A stretch of 64,000 nt of DNA from Theobroma cacao (taxonomy: Eukaryota; Streptophyta; Magnoliopsida; Malvales; Malvaceae), in assembly GCF_000208745.1 (NCBI RefSeq), contig NC_030859.1:1425367-1489366 (forward strand), read 5' to 3'. The position numbers and the translations under genes are program-made. Numbering within the stretch: the first letter of the stretch is position 1; every line of letters starts with the position of its first letter. Positions 20,319-32,235 of this stretch are shown here, piece by piece. Below the pieces are notes generated by a model that worked only from the letters and a program-made list of their open reading frames with translations, was not told the origin of the DNA and did no database searches.

Positions 20319-21866
20319 ATGGAACCAGGCCCGTCCCAAGCTTCTTCTCGTCATATACTCATCTTCCCCCTCCCAATTCAAGGCCCTGTAAACGCCATGC
20401 TTAAGCTGGCTGAACTCTGTGCCACAGCGGGCCTAGGGCTAGTTTCCTCAACTCTGAGTACAACCACAACCGCCTGGTTCGTTTTGCCAATATTCCTTCA
20501 CGTTTCGATAAAAATCCTGGATTCGAGTTCAGGACTATTTCTGATGGTCTTCCAGGGGATCATCCAAGGTCAGGCAATCGGTTAATGGAAATTTTTGAAG
20601 CTATGAACATGAGAACCAAGCCGCTTTTGAAAGATATGTTGGTCAAGATGATCCCACCGGTGGATTGCATTATAGGAGATGGGATTTTGGAGTTTGTTCT
20701 TGATGTTGCTAATGAACTTGGAATTCCCATCATTAACTGTCGTACTATTGGTGCTTGTTTCTTGTGGTCAAATTATTCCATCCCTGATATGATTGAAGCT
20801 GGGGAGCTCCCAATCAAAGGTAACTTGAATCAGTTTTAATCTTTAATTTTCTGCTGATGAGTTTTATGCCGAAAGAAAATTTGTTCTGCTGACAATTGAG
20901 TTTTTCTCAAACAATGAAGGAAGTGAAGCCACGGATCGGCCAATAACAGCCGTGCCAGGCATGGAGAAATTTCTTAGGTGCCGAGATCTTCCGAGTTTCT
21001 GCCAAGCCAGTAACATGTCAGATTCAACTCTCCTACGGTACGGTGCAGTGACACGAAAGAGCCTTACTGCCAGTGGAGTTATACTCAACACATTTGAAGA
21101 ACTTGAAGGACCAATGTTGTCTCAAATACGCAGCAAATGCCCCAATGTTTACACCATTGGACCTCTTAATGAGCACTTCAAGACAAGGATGAGCCTGGAA
21201 AATGGGGTGTCGTCTCAATCTTCAAACTATTTTTGGGAAGTGGACAGAAGTTGCATGTCATGGCTTGATAGGCAGCCAAATCAATCAGTTGTTTATGTAA
21301 GTTTTGGTAGCATTGCTGTGATGTCAGATGAGCAAATTATGGAGTTTTGGCATGGGCTTGTCAACAGTAAAAGGAGATTTCTGTGGGTTGTAAGGCCAGA
21401 TTCCGTGGCTGGAAAAGGCTTCCAGGGAGAGGATAATCCCAAAGAGCTTGTGGAAGGGACTAAGGACAGAGGGTACATTGTTGGTTGAGCCCCGCAAGAG
21501 GAGGTCTTAAGCCACCGTTCTGTCGGTGGGTTCTTGACTCACAGTGGGTGGAACTCAACCATGGAGAGCATAGTGGCAGGGGTGCCTATGTTATGCTGGC
21601 CTTACTTTGCTGATCAGCAACTGAATAGTAGATTTGTGGGTGAAGTGTGGAAACTAGGGATAGACATGAAAGATGTTTGTGATAGATAAGTTGTTGAGAA
21701 AATGGTGAATGATCTGATGGTGGAAATGAAGGATGAGTTCTTGAAATCAGCTGCTGCAATGGCTAGTTTGGCCAAAGATTGTGTTAGTGTTGGTGGTCCT
21801 TCTTATTGTAATTTCGATCGTCTGATTGAGGACATAAAAACCATAAGCTTGAAGAATCATGATTAG
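20319..21866 (+). pseudogene. UGT709-like pseudogene B2 (partner of gene A2)
   Basis: Partner of the intact A2 gene at 2955. It has a 1-nt deletion with local substitutions near 20435-20442 (AGGGCTAG for AAAAGTTAC), which shifts the frame in exon 1. In exon 2 the first Trp of the PSPG box is TGA (21486-21488), and a later Lys is TAA (21687-21689). The start of exon 2 also reads GAAGCCACG where A2 has GAAGACATG. It shares the QGPVN change at the catalytic His position with A2, but keeps the ancestral Pro codon after the mutated Trp, where A2 has Ala. Confidence 0.95.
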
Positions 21867-22198
21867 CTGATCGTTGCTGTCAGAGTTTTGTGGTTGATGT
21901 ACTAAAATAAGTTGCAATCACATGGTGTTATTCTATAAGTTGGAATCTCTCGATCTTTCAACCATTAAAATACATTTAATATTTGTTTGATCTGAAGCAA
22001 CTAAAGATTCTGCAATTCAAACTTTTAATTACCGAAGATTTGGCTCTCATCGTTATAGGACTAGAAGCTGACAAGTTTATTAATTACAACAATAACTGAT
22101 ATACTCTAAGATTATAATAAAAGCAGGTACATCAACTTTCACTATAAAAATATATAGCTGCCACACTTTAATCAGAAGCCCTGAAAATTTCCTGTAAG

Positions 22199-23926
22199 AT
22201 GGAAAAAGGTAAGCAATCAAAAGCCTGTCCTCATGTTCTCATCTTCCCTCTCCCACTGCAAGGCCATGTAAACTCTATGTTCAAGCTAGCTGAACTGCTA
22301 GCTCTCACTGGCTTCAAAGTCACCTTCCTAAACTCCGAGCACAACCATGGACGCCTGGTCAAGCACACCAATATTAGTGCCCATTGTGATAGATACCCTG
22401 GATTTGAATTCAGGACAGTACCTGATGGTCTCCCTGATGATCATCCGAGGTCAGGGAATTGGTTCCTGGAGATGTATTATGCCATGGAAACGAAAGCCAA
22501 GCTGAGTTTGAGAGAGATGCTGCTCAACATCAACCCACCAGTGGACTGCATTATAGGAGATGGATTTTTAGGATTTGTTCTTGATGTTGCTAAGGAGCTT
22601 GGAATGCCCGTCTTTTATTTTCGTACCAGCAGTGCTTGTTGCTTTTGGGCTTATTATTCTATCCCTGATATAATTCAAGCTGGGGAGATTCCTATAAGAG
22701 GTAAATTATATGATCCAATGAAAATATATTTCTGAACTCTGTGTAGTATTGTGTTGTGCCTGCCTGTGTTTTTTCTTCTCTGACAAAATACAACCAAGTT
22801 CGTAATTCTTTTTCTTTTTCAATTCTACATAATAAAAAATGTAAATCCAAATTGATTCTTGAAACCTGGAAAGTAGTGAAGCAATTAAGAGAATAGCATT
22901 CAAATGATTGATTTCCTAAAGTTTTGAATGGTTCTTTTATACCCTCTGACACTGGTAAATGGGTGTTTGTCAAAAAATTGGAAGGAATTGAAGATATGGA
23001 TCGCCTGATAACAACTGTACCAGGCATGGAACGTTTCTTCGATGTCGAGATCTTCCCAGTTTCTGCCGAGCAAGCGACATGGCCAATTCAACAATCCAAC
23101 TTGTTGTTAAGCAGACACGAAAGAGTCCCGAAGCCCATGCCTTGATACTGAACACGTTTGAAGATCTTGATAGGCCTATCTTGTCTCACATACGCACCAA
23201 ATGCCCTCATTTCTACACCATCGGACCCATCCATGCTCTGCTAAACACCAGGCTCAAGGCCGAATGTGGTGCATCATCTCAATTTTCCAATAGCCTTTGG
23301 GAAGTGGATAGAAATTGCATTTCATGGCTTGATAAGCAACCAAAGCAATCCGTTGTCTATGTAAGTTTTGGTAGCATTACCATCACATCCAGAGAGCAAC
23401 TTACAGAGCTTTGGTATGGACTTGTTAACAGTAAAAGGAAGTTCTTGTGGGTTGTAAGGCCAAATTTCGTGACAGGAAAAGACGGACAGGGGGAGGATGT
23501 TCCGGTGGAGCTTATGGAAGGGACTAAGGAGCGAGGGTGTATCGTGGGTTGGGCACCGCAAGATGAAGTGTTGAACCATTCGGCTGTCGGCGGGTTCTTG
23601 ACTCATAGTGGTTGGAAGTCTACTTTGGAAAGTGTGGTGGCAGGTGTGCCTATGATATGTTGGCCTTATTTTGCTGGCCAACAGGTGAACAGCAGGTTTG
23701 TGAGTGAAGTTTGGAAACTAGGATTGGATATGAAGGATGTGTGTGATAGGAAGGTAGTGGAAAAGATGGTGAATGATTTAATGATGGATAGAAGGGAGGA
23801 GTTCGTGAAATAAGCAGCTGAAATGGCTAAGCTAGCCAAAGAATCTGTCAATGACGGTGGGTCTTCTTATTGCAATTTGGACCGTCTAATTGAGGACATT
23901 AGACTAATGAGCTTGAAAAAACCATG
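22199..23926 (+). pseudogene. UGT709-like pseudogene B3 (partner of gene A3)
   Basis: Exon 1 (22199-22700) is open with H23 in QGHVN, and both splice sites look intact (exon 2 starts at 22985). A 1-nt deletion near 23030-23034 shifts the frame soon after exon 2 starts, and a TAA replaces a Ser codon at 23811-23813, 38 codons before the normal end. Two donor-box residues are also changed: HSGWKS for HSGWNS, and FAGQQ for FADQQ, the latter removing the conserved Asp that contacts the sugar. The gene is therefore dead by several criteria. Confidence 0.94.
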
Positions 23927-24032
23927 AAACCTCAAGCAATTTTCCTAGAGATGTTTCGACTAAATGTTGACAGATGAGTATCTATTTTTCCAATAAAACT
24001 TTGGCATTGCTACCTATAATTTTCATGGTATG

Positions 24033-24839
24033 CAAGAGCGGCTTAATAAGTTCAAAGGCCTAAAGCGAAATATTCAATGAGGTCTTCTTTTATTGAAATT
24101 AAAAAAATTATTAAATTTTTATTCTTCTAGCTTTTTGAGATGTAAAATTTTTATATTTTTTAAATTGTTAATATAAAATCAACAATCAAAATTTTTAATT
24201 CAAATAAATCAACTATCACATAAAATAAAGATAATATAATAATATAATATAAATTAAAAATTAAAGTAAAAAAATCTGTAAATATTAGAATAATAGTACT
24301 TAATTGTTTAGTGCTTATTGCAAACCATAAATGAAGTTCACGTTTTTATGAAGATAATAACATAACGAACTTTTTGTATATCTTTTGAAAAATAATTAAA
24401 GTTAAAGGAAAAAGGAAGAAAGAGCAAATGAGAAAAGAAGAATTTAAACGTAGATATTATACATTGAAAAAAAAATAATTAATTTTATATATAGGAGAAA
24501 AAATAGTTGTTTGAAATCATTAAATATGTTGATTGAAAATATGAGAAATAAGTGAGAAAAAAATAATTATTTGAGATAATTATATATATATATATATATA
24601 TATATAACCGTTAGTTGATTGAAAATAATATAGTATTCTAGAAATTAAAAATGATAAAAAATTAAGATTTATTAGACACATAATTAAAAAATAAAAAATA
24701 AATAATTTTATTAATTATTTTTTATTTATATATATATATTTAATATAATAAATTATATTATAAAATTATAAGACCTTCTCAAAATTAAGGGTCTAAATCT
24801 CTTGCTTGGGTGGCTTTATCCAAGGGCCGACCCTGTACA
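24033..24839. mobile_element. Non-autonomous hAT-like insertion (about 0.8 kb), absent from copy A
   Basis: Copy A reads straight through cattttcatgttatgtcagtgg at the equivalent place (about 6705-6725). Copy B is interrupted by an AT-rich segment whose ends are caagagcggctta and, reverse-complemented, cagggtcggccctt, a good hAT-style terminal inverted repeat. Flanking words atggtatg (left) and atggaatg (right) are a plausible 8-bp target duplication. It contains a (TA)n run near 24586-24606 and no open frame. Exact ends may be off by a few bases. Confidence 0.75.
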
Positions 24840-26023
24840 ATGGAATGTCAATGGTTCATCAGTAAGAACCAAAAAGGTTCCTTATTAACATTTTAATAAT
24901 CCTCTCGGCAACAATGTTTCCGTTCAGGATTATTAATTCTTCCCAGGATATCTGTTGCATGTATATCTGGCAATGAAGCAAACCCAGCATTCACGGAAGT
25001 GATCCAAACAACCATGGGATCAAGTAGTTGTCTAGAAGTTTCTTGAAAGAGAAACAACACCAAAGCAAGGGCAAACAGAGAAGTCTATTTCATTTACAGC
25101 TAGGACACACACACACGTGTATATATATATATATATTTATACAGTAGTGCTTTAGGTAGACTTAATTTAGTTAAAAGTAAACCATTCACACATAAACTAG
25201 GAGACTTTAGTGTTTTAGCCGATCAGATTTGACAGAAAAGTAGCTGTGCCATTTATCAAAGCTGGTCACGGAGTTTTTGATTCAACACTCTTCTGGAACA
25301 GCACCGAAAAATTCTTCAAGTTGATCTCAAAGATCAACGGGTTCAAATTGGAAACCCCACAGCCAGGAGTCTGACCATCTATTGCAATGTACCTTTCTCC
25401 ATTTTTAAGTGCAGAATTGACCTCCCTGAGCTTCAATTTTAGCATGCCTTCAGTCTTGCTTAAGGCCACTGCTCTGTAGCATTAATTTGCATTCTTTTAT
25501 CTAGAATTGACTTCTTTAATTTTTTGAAAATTAAGTTAGATCCATTTCAAAGAAGGATGGAAATCAGTCAAGTTACTGTCAAAACTCAACTGAAAGGAGG
25601 CAGTCAAGTTACTGTCCTTTGAGTGGCGTAGAAAAACGGCCACCAGCAGAATCTGTGAAAGGAATCAGGATTCACGAAGTCTAACCTGCTACCTCGACTT
25701 AATGAGCTTGACAATATTTTGGGATTTGTTGGATAAAGACCAGGATTGATTGATTAGAAGTCAAAGTTTTTGTGCGTGAAATTGATATTCTTTAGATTTT
25801 AAATTTTAGATTATATGTCATTAAAAGGAATGATGACGTCCGAAGAAATTAACAGAGATGTTGCTTAGCACAAAAGTTATATACAAGGAACATAAAGAAA
25901 AAACAGTTTGTCCATAATATAGACATCGAATCTAGTTACACTAAGTAAAGCCAACTTTAACACTTGATTTCCACCCTCTCTGTTTTGAAGACGGTCTATC
26001 TCTCTCCCACCAGAGCCCCCAAA
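24840..26023. other. Intergenic DNA between pseudogene B3 and F-box copy B
   Basis: Left part (to about 25210) matches copy A after UGT A3 and includes a shrunken CA/TA microsatellite at 25104-25137. Beyond that it diverges strongly from copy A. Words shared with the region after the F-box gene recur here: gccttcagtcttgcttaagg at about 25446 and ttttgggatttgttggataa at about 25716. No gene is seen. Confidence 0.55.
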
Positions 26024-27832
26024 ATGTTTGTTTTCTGGAACCAATTTCTACGTTTTCTAGGAACCCAATTCGAAAACTTCGCCTCTACGTCTAAAAGGAA
26101 GAACTTCTCATCTTCACTGCTTTGGATCGTTCGTATCATGCAGGCCAATCAGTTCTTTCTCGCACTGTTATGGGTGCTGTTACACCGTGCAGATGATCAG
26201 ACAGCTACTTCTCCCATCAACGTTATTTATAGACCGGCAAATCGGTATTCTCGTGCTTGTGGTGTTTCACCCTTTGGCAGAAAAGAGATTGGCAGAACAG
26301 ATATTGGGATCCAGATTGGCAGAAAAGATATTGGGATCCTTTTCGTTATAATTATATTAGGCCATTGGCTGGCGATACTTCTACTTTTTATAGGAATCAA
26401 TTTGGGCAAAAACCTCTCTACATTTAAAAGGAAGAATTTTTTATATATACCGCTTTCAATTGTTCTCGTTCCTATCTTTCTCTCACCGTTACTGGTGCTG
26501 TTTGAACTTACAAATGATCAGACAACTACTTTCTCCGGCTCCTTTTTGTCCGCCTTCCAAGATTGTAAGTCTCCTTTTGCTTCACTCCTCTGCAGAAGAC
26601 CACTTAAGATCCTTACGTCGGTATTGAGTATATTAGTTGTTGACATAGACGACACGGACCATATATTTCAACTGCTACTTACATTTTGCCCACCAAGAGC
26701 TAATTTTTCCCATCTTCCTGATGATGTCATTTCAAAAATCAGTAATCGGTTAACATCTTTTGAAGATGTGGTCGCATCATCAGGGGTTTGTCGTTCATGG
26801 CGTTTTGCTTGTTCAGACATGCGCTGCGCACCACGCCATCGGTTTCCACGGCTCATGCTTTGTGATAGAGAGAACAGGTCGACCAAAAGTTTTTATAGCG
26901 TTCGCCGGAAAAAGCTTTATGAACTAGAGCTACCCCAGGCTCATGGAAAGCGATGTCATGGTTCTCCTTATGGCTGGATTGTGACTATGGGTCCTGATCT
27001 ACAAGCTCACCTTTTACACCCGCTGTCGCAAGCTCAACTCAGCCTTCCAAAATTAAACACCATTCGGAATCCAATTGGTGTGCTTGTGCCTGTTGATCCC
27101 TTTCGTTTCATTCGCAAATGCATTCTACTCAAGACCTCCGCCTCCCACTCCCAGGATGAGTTTCTTGTTATGGTGATATTTGGGCCCAAGCATAGCTTGG
27201 CTTTTGCTAAACCTGGATCTGTTGGATGGACGATCGTTGTGGGTGCGGATGGTTTCAAAGATATTCTTCTTTTCAAGGGCCAAATCCATGCCATTTGTGG
27301 TCAAGGAAGGCTTCTGCGCTTTAGATCTGATGATCCTGAATCAACGCAAAGGTTTATTGCGTATCCTCCTGAAGATGTCTTCAGAGATGAAAGAATATAT
27401 CTTCTGGAGTCATTAGGAGAACTTTTGGGGGTTTTCCGATTTTCATCCAGCACTCCTTTTGAGAAGAGGTATGACACAAAAAGGTTCTTCGTCTACATGC
27501 TTGACTCCGACAACGATGGCAATCTAGGGACTTGGCTGAGATTAAACCACTTGGGGGATCGGGCATTATTCGTTGGAGAGGGCAATTCTTGGTCCGTTTG
27601 TACTGCCAATATCCTCAATTGCAGAAGCAACTGTATATACTTCACAGATGACAATTGGGATCAAAAGGTGAGAGGAGAAGAACAGACGTTAGTAGGCCCT
27701 GACATTGGTGTATTTGACATGGTGAGCAAGAAAATCGAACGTCTGGAATTGGGTCCACACTGTCCTTGTTATCATTCCAGGTCCGTATGGTTTACTCCTA
27801 GTCTCCTACCTTACAAGAACTACCAAGCTTGA
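26024..27832 (+). CDS. F-box protein with DUF295-type C-terminus and hydrophobic N-terminal extension, copy B
   Basis: Single open frame of 602 residues from the first ATG (26024, MFVFWNQF). The F-box is at about 226-263 (ANFSHLPDDVIS to CRSWRFA), followed by a DUF295-like C-terminal region. The last 150 residues differ from copy A at a single position. The N-terminal extension is 34 residues longer than in copy A and heavily diverged, yet keeps the same plan: two related blocks (FENFASTSKRKNF and LGKNLSTFKRKNF) and strong hydrophobic stretches (about 105-125 and 141-160). It contains a short DNA repeat giving IGRTDIGIQIGRKDIGI. Both copies staying open while the adjacent UGTs decayed suggests the F-box gene is maintained. 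Target and localisation are unknown. Confidence 0.82.
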   Translation: MFVFWNQFLRFLGTQFENFASTSKRKNFSSSLLWIVRIMQANQFFLALLWVLLHRADDQTATSPINVIYRPANRYSRACGVSPFGRKEIGRTDIGIQIGRKDIGILFVIIILGHWLAILLLFIGINLGKNLSTFKRKNFLYIPLSIVLVPIFLSPLLVLFELTNDQTTTFSGSFLSAFQDCKSPFASLLCRRPLKILTSVLSILVVDIDDTDHIFQLLLTFCPPRANFSHLPDDVISKISNRLTSFEDVVASSGVCRSWRFACSDMRCAPRHRFPRLMLCDRENRSTKSFYSVRRKKLYELELPQAHGKRCHGSPYGWIVTMGPDLQAHLLHPLSQAQLSLPKLNTIRNPIGVLVPVDPFRFIRKCILLKTSASHSQDEFLVMVIFGPKHSLAFAKPGSVGWTIVVGADGFKDILLFKGQIHAICGQGRLLRFRSDDPESTQRFIAYPPEDVFRDERIYLLESLGELLGVFRFSSSTPFEKRYDTKRFFVYMLDSDNDGNLGTWLRLNHLGDRALFVGEGNSWSVCTANILNCRSNCIYFTDDNWDQKVRGEEQTLVGPDIGVFDMVSKKIERLELGPHCPCYHSRSVWFTPSLLPYKNYQA

Positions 27833-29201
27833 GGGGTACTGCTAGGTATGAATGGGAAAACTTGGAAATTGTGGCCTGCAAAACAGAATATGAGACATTA
27901 GTTTGCCCGATTGCTGATGCGGAAACATGGGATATGTTGAGTCATTTGTGGTCTGATGAATCTGATGCAATATTTTTCCTTTGGGATTCTTTTTTTTTTT
28001 TTTTGGATTTCTGATGCAGAAACATGGGATATGTTGTGTCATTTGTGGTCTGATGAATCTGATGCAATATGTTTTCTTTGGGATTTTTTTTTTAATTGAA
28101 AGTTAGAGGTTTTCTTTGGGATTCTGACTATGGTAACCGATGATCAAACCCAGCCATTAAGATTTACCAGCTGTTTATCATTTCAACATGTCCAGAATTT
28201 CTAGTATTACATTAACGACACTGTATGAATCATTTGACAATCTGTATGACCCATGTCTCCATGTTATACCTAGAGCTAGGTACAACATGTTTAGTTAATT
28301 TGGTTAAGAGATTTTTTTTAAACCAAATTAACCAAACATGTTATAAAAGGTAATCAAATGGACCAAAATTTTGTTTTAATCCATTAATCGAAATTTTTCC
28401 CCTTGCATTTATTTATTACTTTTTCATTATTCACTTATTTTTTAAAAAATAAATAAAAATAATATATTTATATCAAAATAACGCGTATGAAGGAATTTCA
28501 CATCTTAAAATTAATAGTTATAATATTTTGAGATTTTTTGGATAAAGATAAATACCAATTAATTAATAGTCAAAGTTTTTATGCATAAAATTAATGTATA
28601 TTGACTTTTTAATGGAGGTAGGTAAGAGAACTAGATGCATAGCATTTGCAAGAAAAGTGTCATTTTCGAGGATATGAATAAAAATTTAATTTGCTTTTCA
28701 AAGTCAAAAAATGAATCTGCATGGAAAAATATATTGGTGAAACCAAGACCATCTGCATGCATATCTTTCTAATATTATTTTGAAGAAAGGTCGAGAACAG
28801 CTCTTACATGGGTACTTTTCTTGTTGTCTTTCAGCTTGACCACTGCATACAGCCATGCTTGCCTACACTTTGTGAGAAATTTCCATGAAAGAACACAAAA
28901 AGAAGAAAAAGCATCCATGGGCTTCAGCTTTTGGCTTTTCTTCACCAAAGATTTATGAGCCTTAGCTTCAATAGTCATTATTTCTCTCTACTTTCTCATT
29001 CTGCTACTGACTTGTTGCCTTCCGTCTTGCTTAAGGCCACAGCTGTGTAGCATTAATTTGCATTCTTTTATCTAGAATTGACTTCTTAGGCCAACTATAG
29101 AGCTTGGAGAAGAAATTAAGAAGAAAGAACCAAAGGCAATCAAATTAAATGCCTTGGCCTGATGTTCCTTGAGGAAGCCAGTGCAAAGACAAATTTACTC
29201 A
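27833..29201. other. Intergenic DNA downstream of F-box copy B
   Basis: Closely matches 9676-11081 of copy A, including the two-unit 94-bp repeat (from about 27909), the near-palindrome with ttaattggttaagag near 28300, and at about 28790-29095 the downstream member of the direct repeat flanking the F-box gene. No supported gene. Confidence 0.55.
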
Positions 29202-31048
29202 CTACAAGGATAACATGTAAGTAACCAGGTTGTCCAGAGATTTGTGTGAGGAACCTCCAGGCTTAAGACAAAGATTCATCTTTTCCTTCAGTAACTCGAC
29301 TCTGTCTCTCATTTCCTGTCCCTCTCCATCCACCATCAGTCTTTTGATTGCCTCCTTTATCTCCCCTCTCTCTATCTTGAACTCTAGATGCACCCCAACT
29401 TTCCAAACATGGCTTATATATCTTGCATTGGCCTTCTGGTCAGCAAAAGAAGGTTGGCAAATCATGGGAACCCCTTCACATAAACTCTCCAGGGTTGAAT
29501 TCCAACCACAACGTGTCCAAAATCCCCCTGTTGAAGGGTGGGCTAGCACTTCTTGTTGGGGAGCCCATTTCACCATGTTGCCTCTTCCACCTAGCATTTC
29601 TAGGAACCCATTTGGCAATAGGTCAAGCCACTCTGAGCCATGGACTAACCCCGGTCGAACCACCCACAAGAAGGGCTGCTTGCTGTTGGCCAGCCCCCAA
29701 GCTACCTCCAAGAAATCAGCCTCGTTCACAGCTACTATACTTCCAAAGCTAACATAGATCACAGAGTTGGGTGCTTGTTTGTCTAGCCATGACATGCAGC
29801 TCTGGTCTTGAGGTAGTAAGCTACTGTAGGAAGAGGCTGGAAAGTATTTGTGGAAAGGACCTATTGCAAAAGTTGGGATAGGAAAGTCCAGGGAACATTT
29901 TTTTAGAGCTCATGTTCAAGGTCTTCATTGGAGTTAAATATAAGTCCTGAAGAGGCCTTAACTTCTTGAATTATAATAGACGAGAATTGAAGTACGCTTT
30001 CCAGATGGCTTGTTTCAACCCTATGAATGTCTTTGAATTTGAGTGGTGAAAACTCTGGGACGTGGTTTTCTGCTTGAGAGTCTGAGAAGCAAAGATTCAG
30101 CATTTCAGTAATTTCTATTGCATTAAACAAAACATGAACTTAAAGCTTGTTTTATAGTACTAGAAGGAGTAAACTACTTTGGTAAACAAATAAATACAAT
30201 CATAAGAAACTGGGTGTTGTGACTTCTCAACTTGTCATCAAGTTTCTTTAGTAAAATCTGAATCCTATCAGTGCAACGTTGTAGAAATTATCTCAGAAAA
30301 GTTATCTTGATAATGATTTATTAGGGTCTAATCTTGATGAAAAGTGCAATGAGACAACAAGATAGAAAGGAGTTACATGATAAATTCTCCTTCAGAAGGT
30401 ACAAATTTGCATGTCTAGACTTTTGGTTATTGCCGATCCTGGCATGACTCACTTGAAAGTTAAGAGTAAAGAAAGACTGAACTCGTAAATAATACCTGAA
30501 AACTAATTAATCTTATCAGATCAATGAGATAAGTGATCTGTACCTTGCACTGAGAGGTAGCCCCTTTCGTGCAGAGATGGCATGGACTTGTGAACGAGGA
30601 AGGAAAAGACATTGCTGGTCCTTAACACAATCCTTGGAAGCTTAAAGCCATCGGCAACAGGTTGAGTAAAGTACCATAAAGCATCCGTAACTAAGCAAAC
30701 AATGGGATCCTCCACGTTGCTAGATAGCAACTTAGACAAGCAATCGCGAAAAGGGGTTACACAATTCGAATTGAGGATTTTGATGAGGGCTATAAGATCG
30801 TAAACATCTGATGAAACGAATTGGTTTTCCGATAATCCATCAGCTATTGAACAGAACCTGAAATGAGGGTAGTTTGAGGGGTTTGCGGAGTTGAACTGAG
30901 TGTGGATTATGGTAATGGAAAAGCCTTTGGCATGGAGGATGTTAGCAAGCTGAAACATAGGATTTAGGTGGCCTTGAAGTGGCAGTGGGAAGAGTACGAC
31001 TCCCCTTCCTTTCATGTTCTCCATTTGAATGACTTCATGATTCTCCAT
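29202..31048 (-). pseudogene. UGT76-like gene, copy B, frameshifted
   Basis: Partner of 11082-12928. Exon 1 (31048-30544) is open and keeps H27 in LQGHLN. Exon 2 (30081-29202) is 1 nt shorter than in copy A: a deletion near 29910-29912 (agctcatgttc for agcttcttgttc on the plus strand) makes the frame end after NEDLEHEL. In addition, the donor-box His is changed (TRCGWNS for THCGWNS). The rest of exon 2 is otherwise well preserved, so inactivation looks recent. An upstream truncated protein of about 240 residues could still be made but would lack the whole sugar-donor domain. Confidence 0.88.
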
Positions 31049-31574
31049 CAACTTATTAAAAAGGGGATGAAAAAGGAAGCTAGGGAGGAAGAAAGATGAG
31101 AAAGGAAAGGCATCATGGAAAAGATTGACCCGTAAGCAATACAGAAGTAGAAAATATTACCATCTGTTGTTTTATTTTCAATTAGCTATGTGTCTCTCTG
31201 TCTTCATAGACAAATAAATTTTTTGTAAGGATGTAGGTAAGAAAGGAAATCAATACTTACCTCAATGATGGAAACGTGACTTTATATCACAAAGTTCCAA
31301 ATAACTGAAAGGAAAAATTTTATTAGACTGATCAGACGACATCCAGTGATTCTAATACTCGGTCTTGAATTACATTGTGGGTTCCCCACCTTTTGGTGCA
31401 TGGGCACTATTTGGCTTCGCTGATGTACTGTGATGCAGTATTTCTTGTATTCTGATTTACTAACAGGCTTCTATCAGGTGTCTATTACTGATACTTGAAT
31501 GGATGGATATTTTGTCTATCCTTCCACTGTACTCCCATAATTTTAGTCAATGAAAAACCACTTATGGCTGAGAA

Positions 31575-32039
31575 AAAAAAATATCTTGCATTTACCCTTT
31601 GGTCAACAAAACAAGGTTGACAAATCATTGGGACAGCTTTACAAACACTCTCCAATTTCGAAGAGTCCAAAACCCTCCTACAGCAGGGTGAGCTGGCACT
31701 TCTTGAGGTGCCCATTTTACAATATGTCTGCTTCCACTTATCTCTTCCAGGAACTCACTCGGTAAAGTTTCAAGCCATTCTGAGCTACTGACTGAACCTG
31801 GTCTGACAGCCCACAGGAAGTGCTGCTGACTGTTAGCCAGCATGCCGAAATGCAGTCCATGTTCCAGGTCTTCAAATGAGTTCCAAATCAGTCCTAAGCA
31901 AGACTTGGGTTGCTTGACCAACCCAGCTATGAGCTATCGTTTGATAAAGAGTCTCTTGATCTTGTGTTTTGAAGACTGGAATGTATTTTATTAGTATTCA
32001 ATGGACCTTTCCTGGAGGCTAATCTGAATATAGTGGTGC
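31575..32039 (-). pseudogene. UGT76-like exon-2 relic, copy B
   Basis: Counterpart of 14495-14931 and somewhat better preserved. Minus-strand words are [51 protein letters not shown] and, in another frame, [18 protein letters not shown]. About 70 internal residues are deleted and the PSPG box is interrupted by frame changes. The duplicated block ends at its 5' edge (32039). Confidence 0.86.
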
Positions 32040-32235
32040 ACGAAAGAAAATTTATTATTCTAATAAGCAAAAACCACTGAAACGAAGTACTTCATGGAGA
32101 AAAAAAAAATGTTGTTCAGCGATTAGCATAAGATTCGAAATTGAGTAAAATTAACCAGATCTCCAATGCTATTGACTAGGCTTGATAGGCTTATTCAATG
32201 TTCTAATGACATAAAGCAAATTCTACTTTGAGATT

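Larger units (their letters stand above)
18138..32039. repeat. Segmental duplication, copy B (about 13.9 kb)
   Basis: Direct-oriented duplicate of about 768-14931 with the same gene order. Compared with copy A it carries an hAT-like insertion at 24033-24839, lacks the insertion at 13018-13334, and has broken versions of all three UGT709-like genes and of the UGT76-like gene. The F-box gene is intact. Confidence 0.9.
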
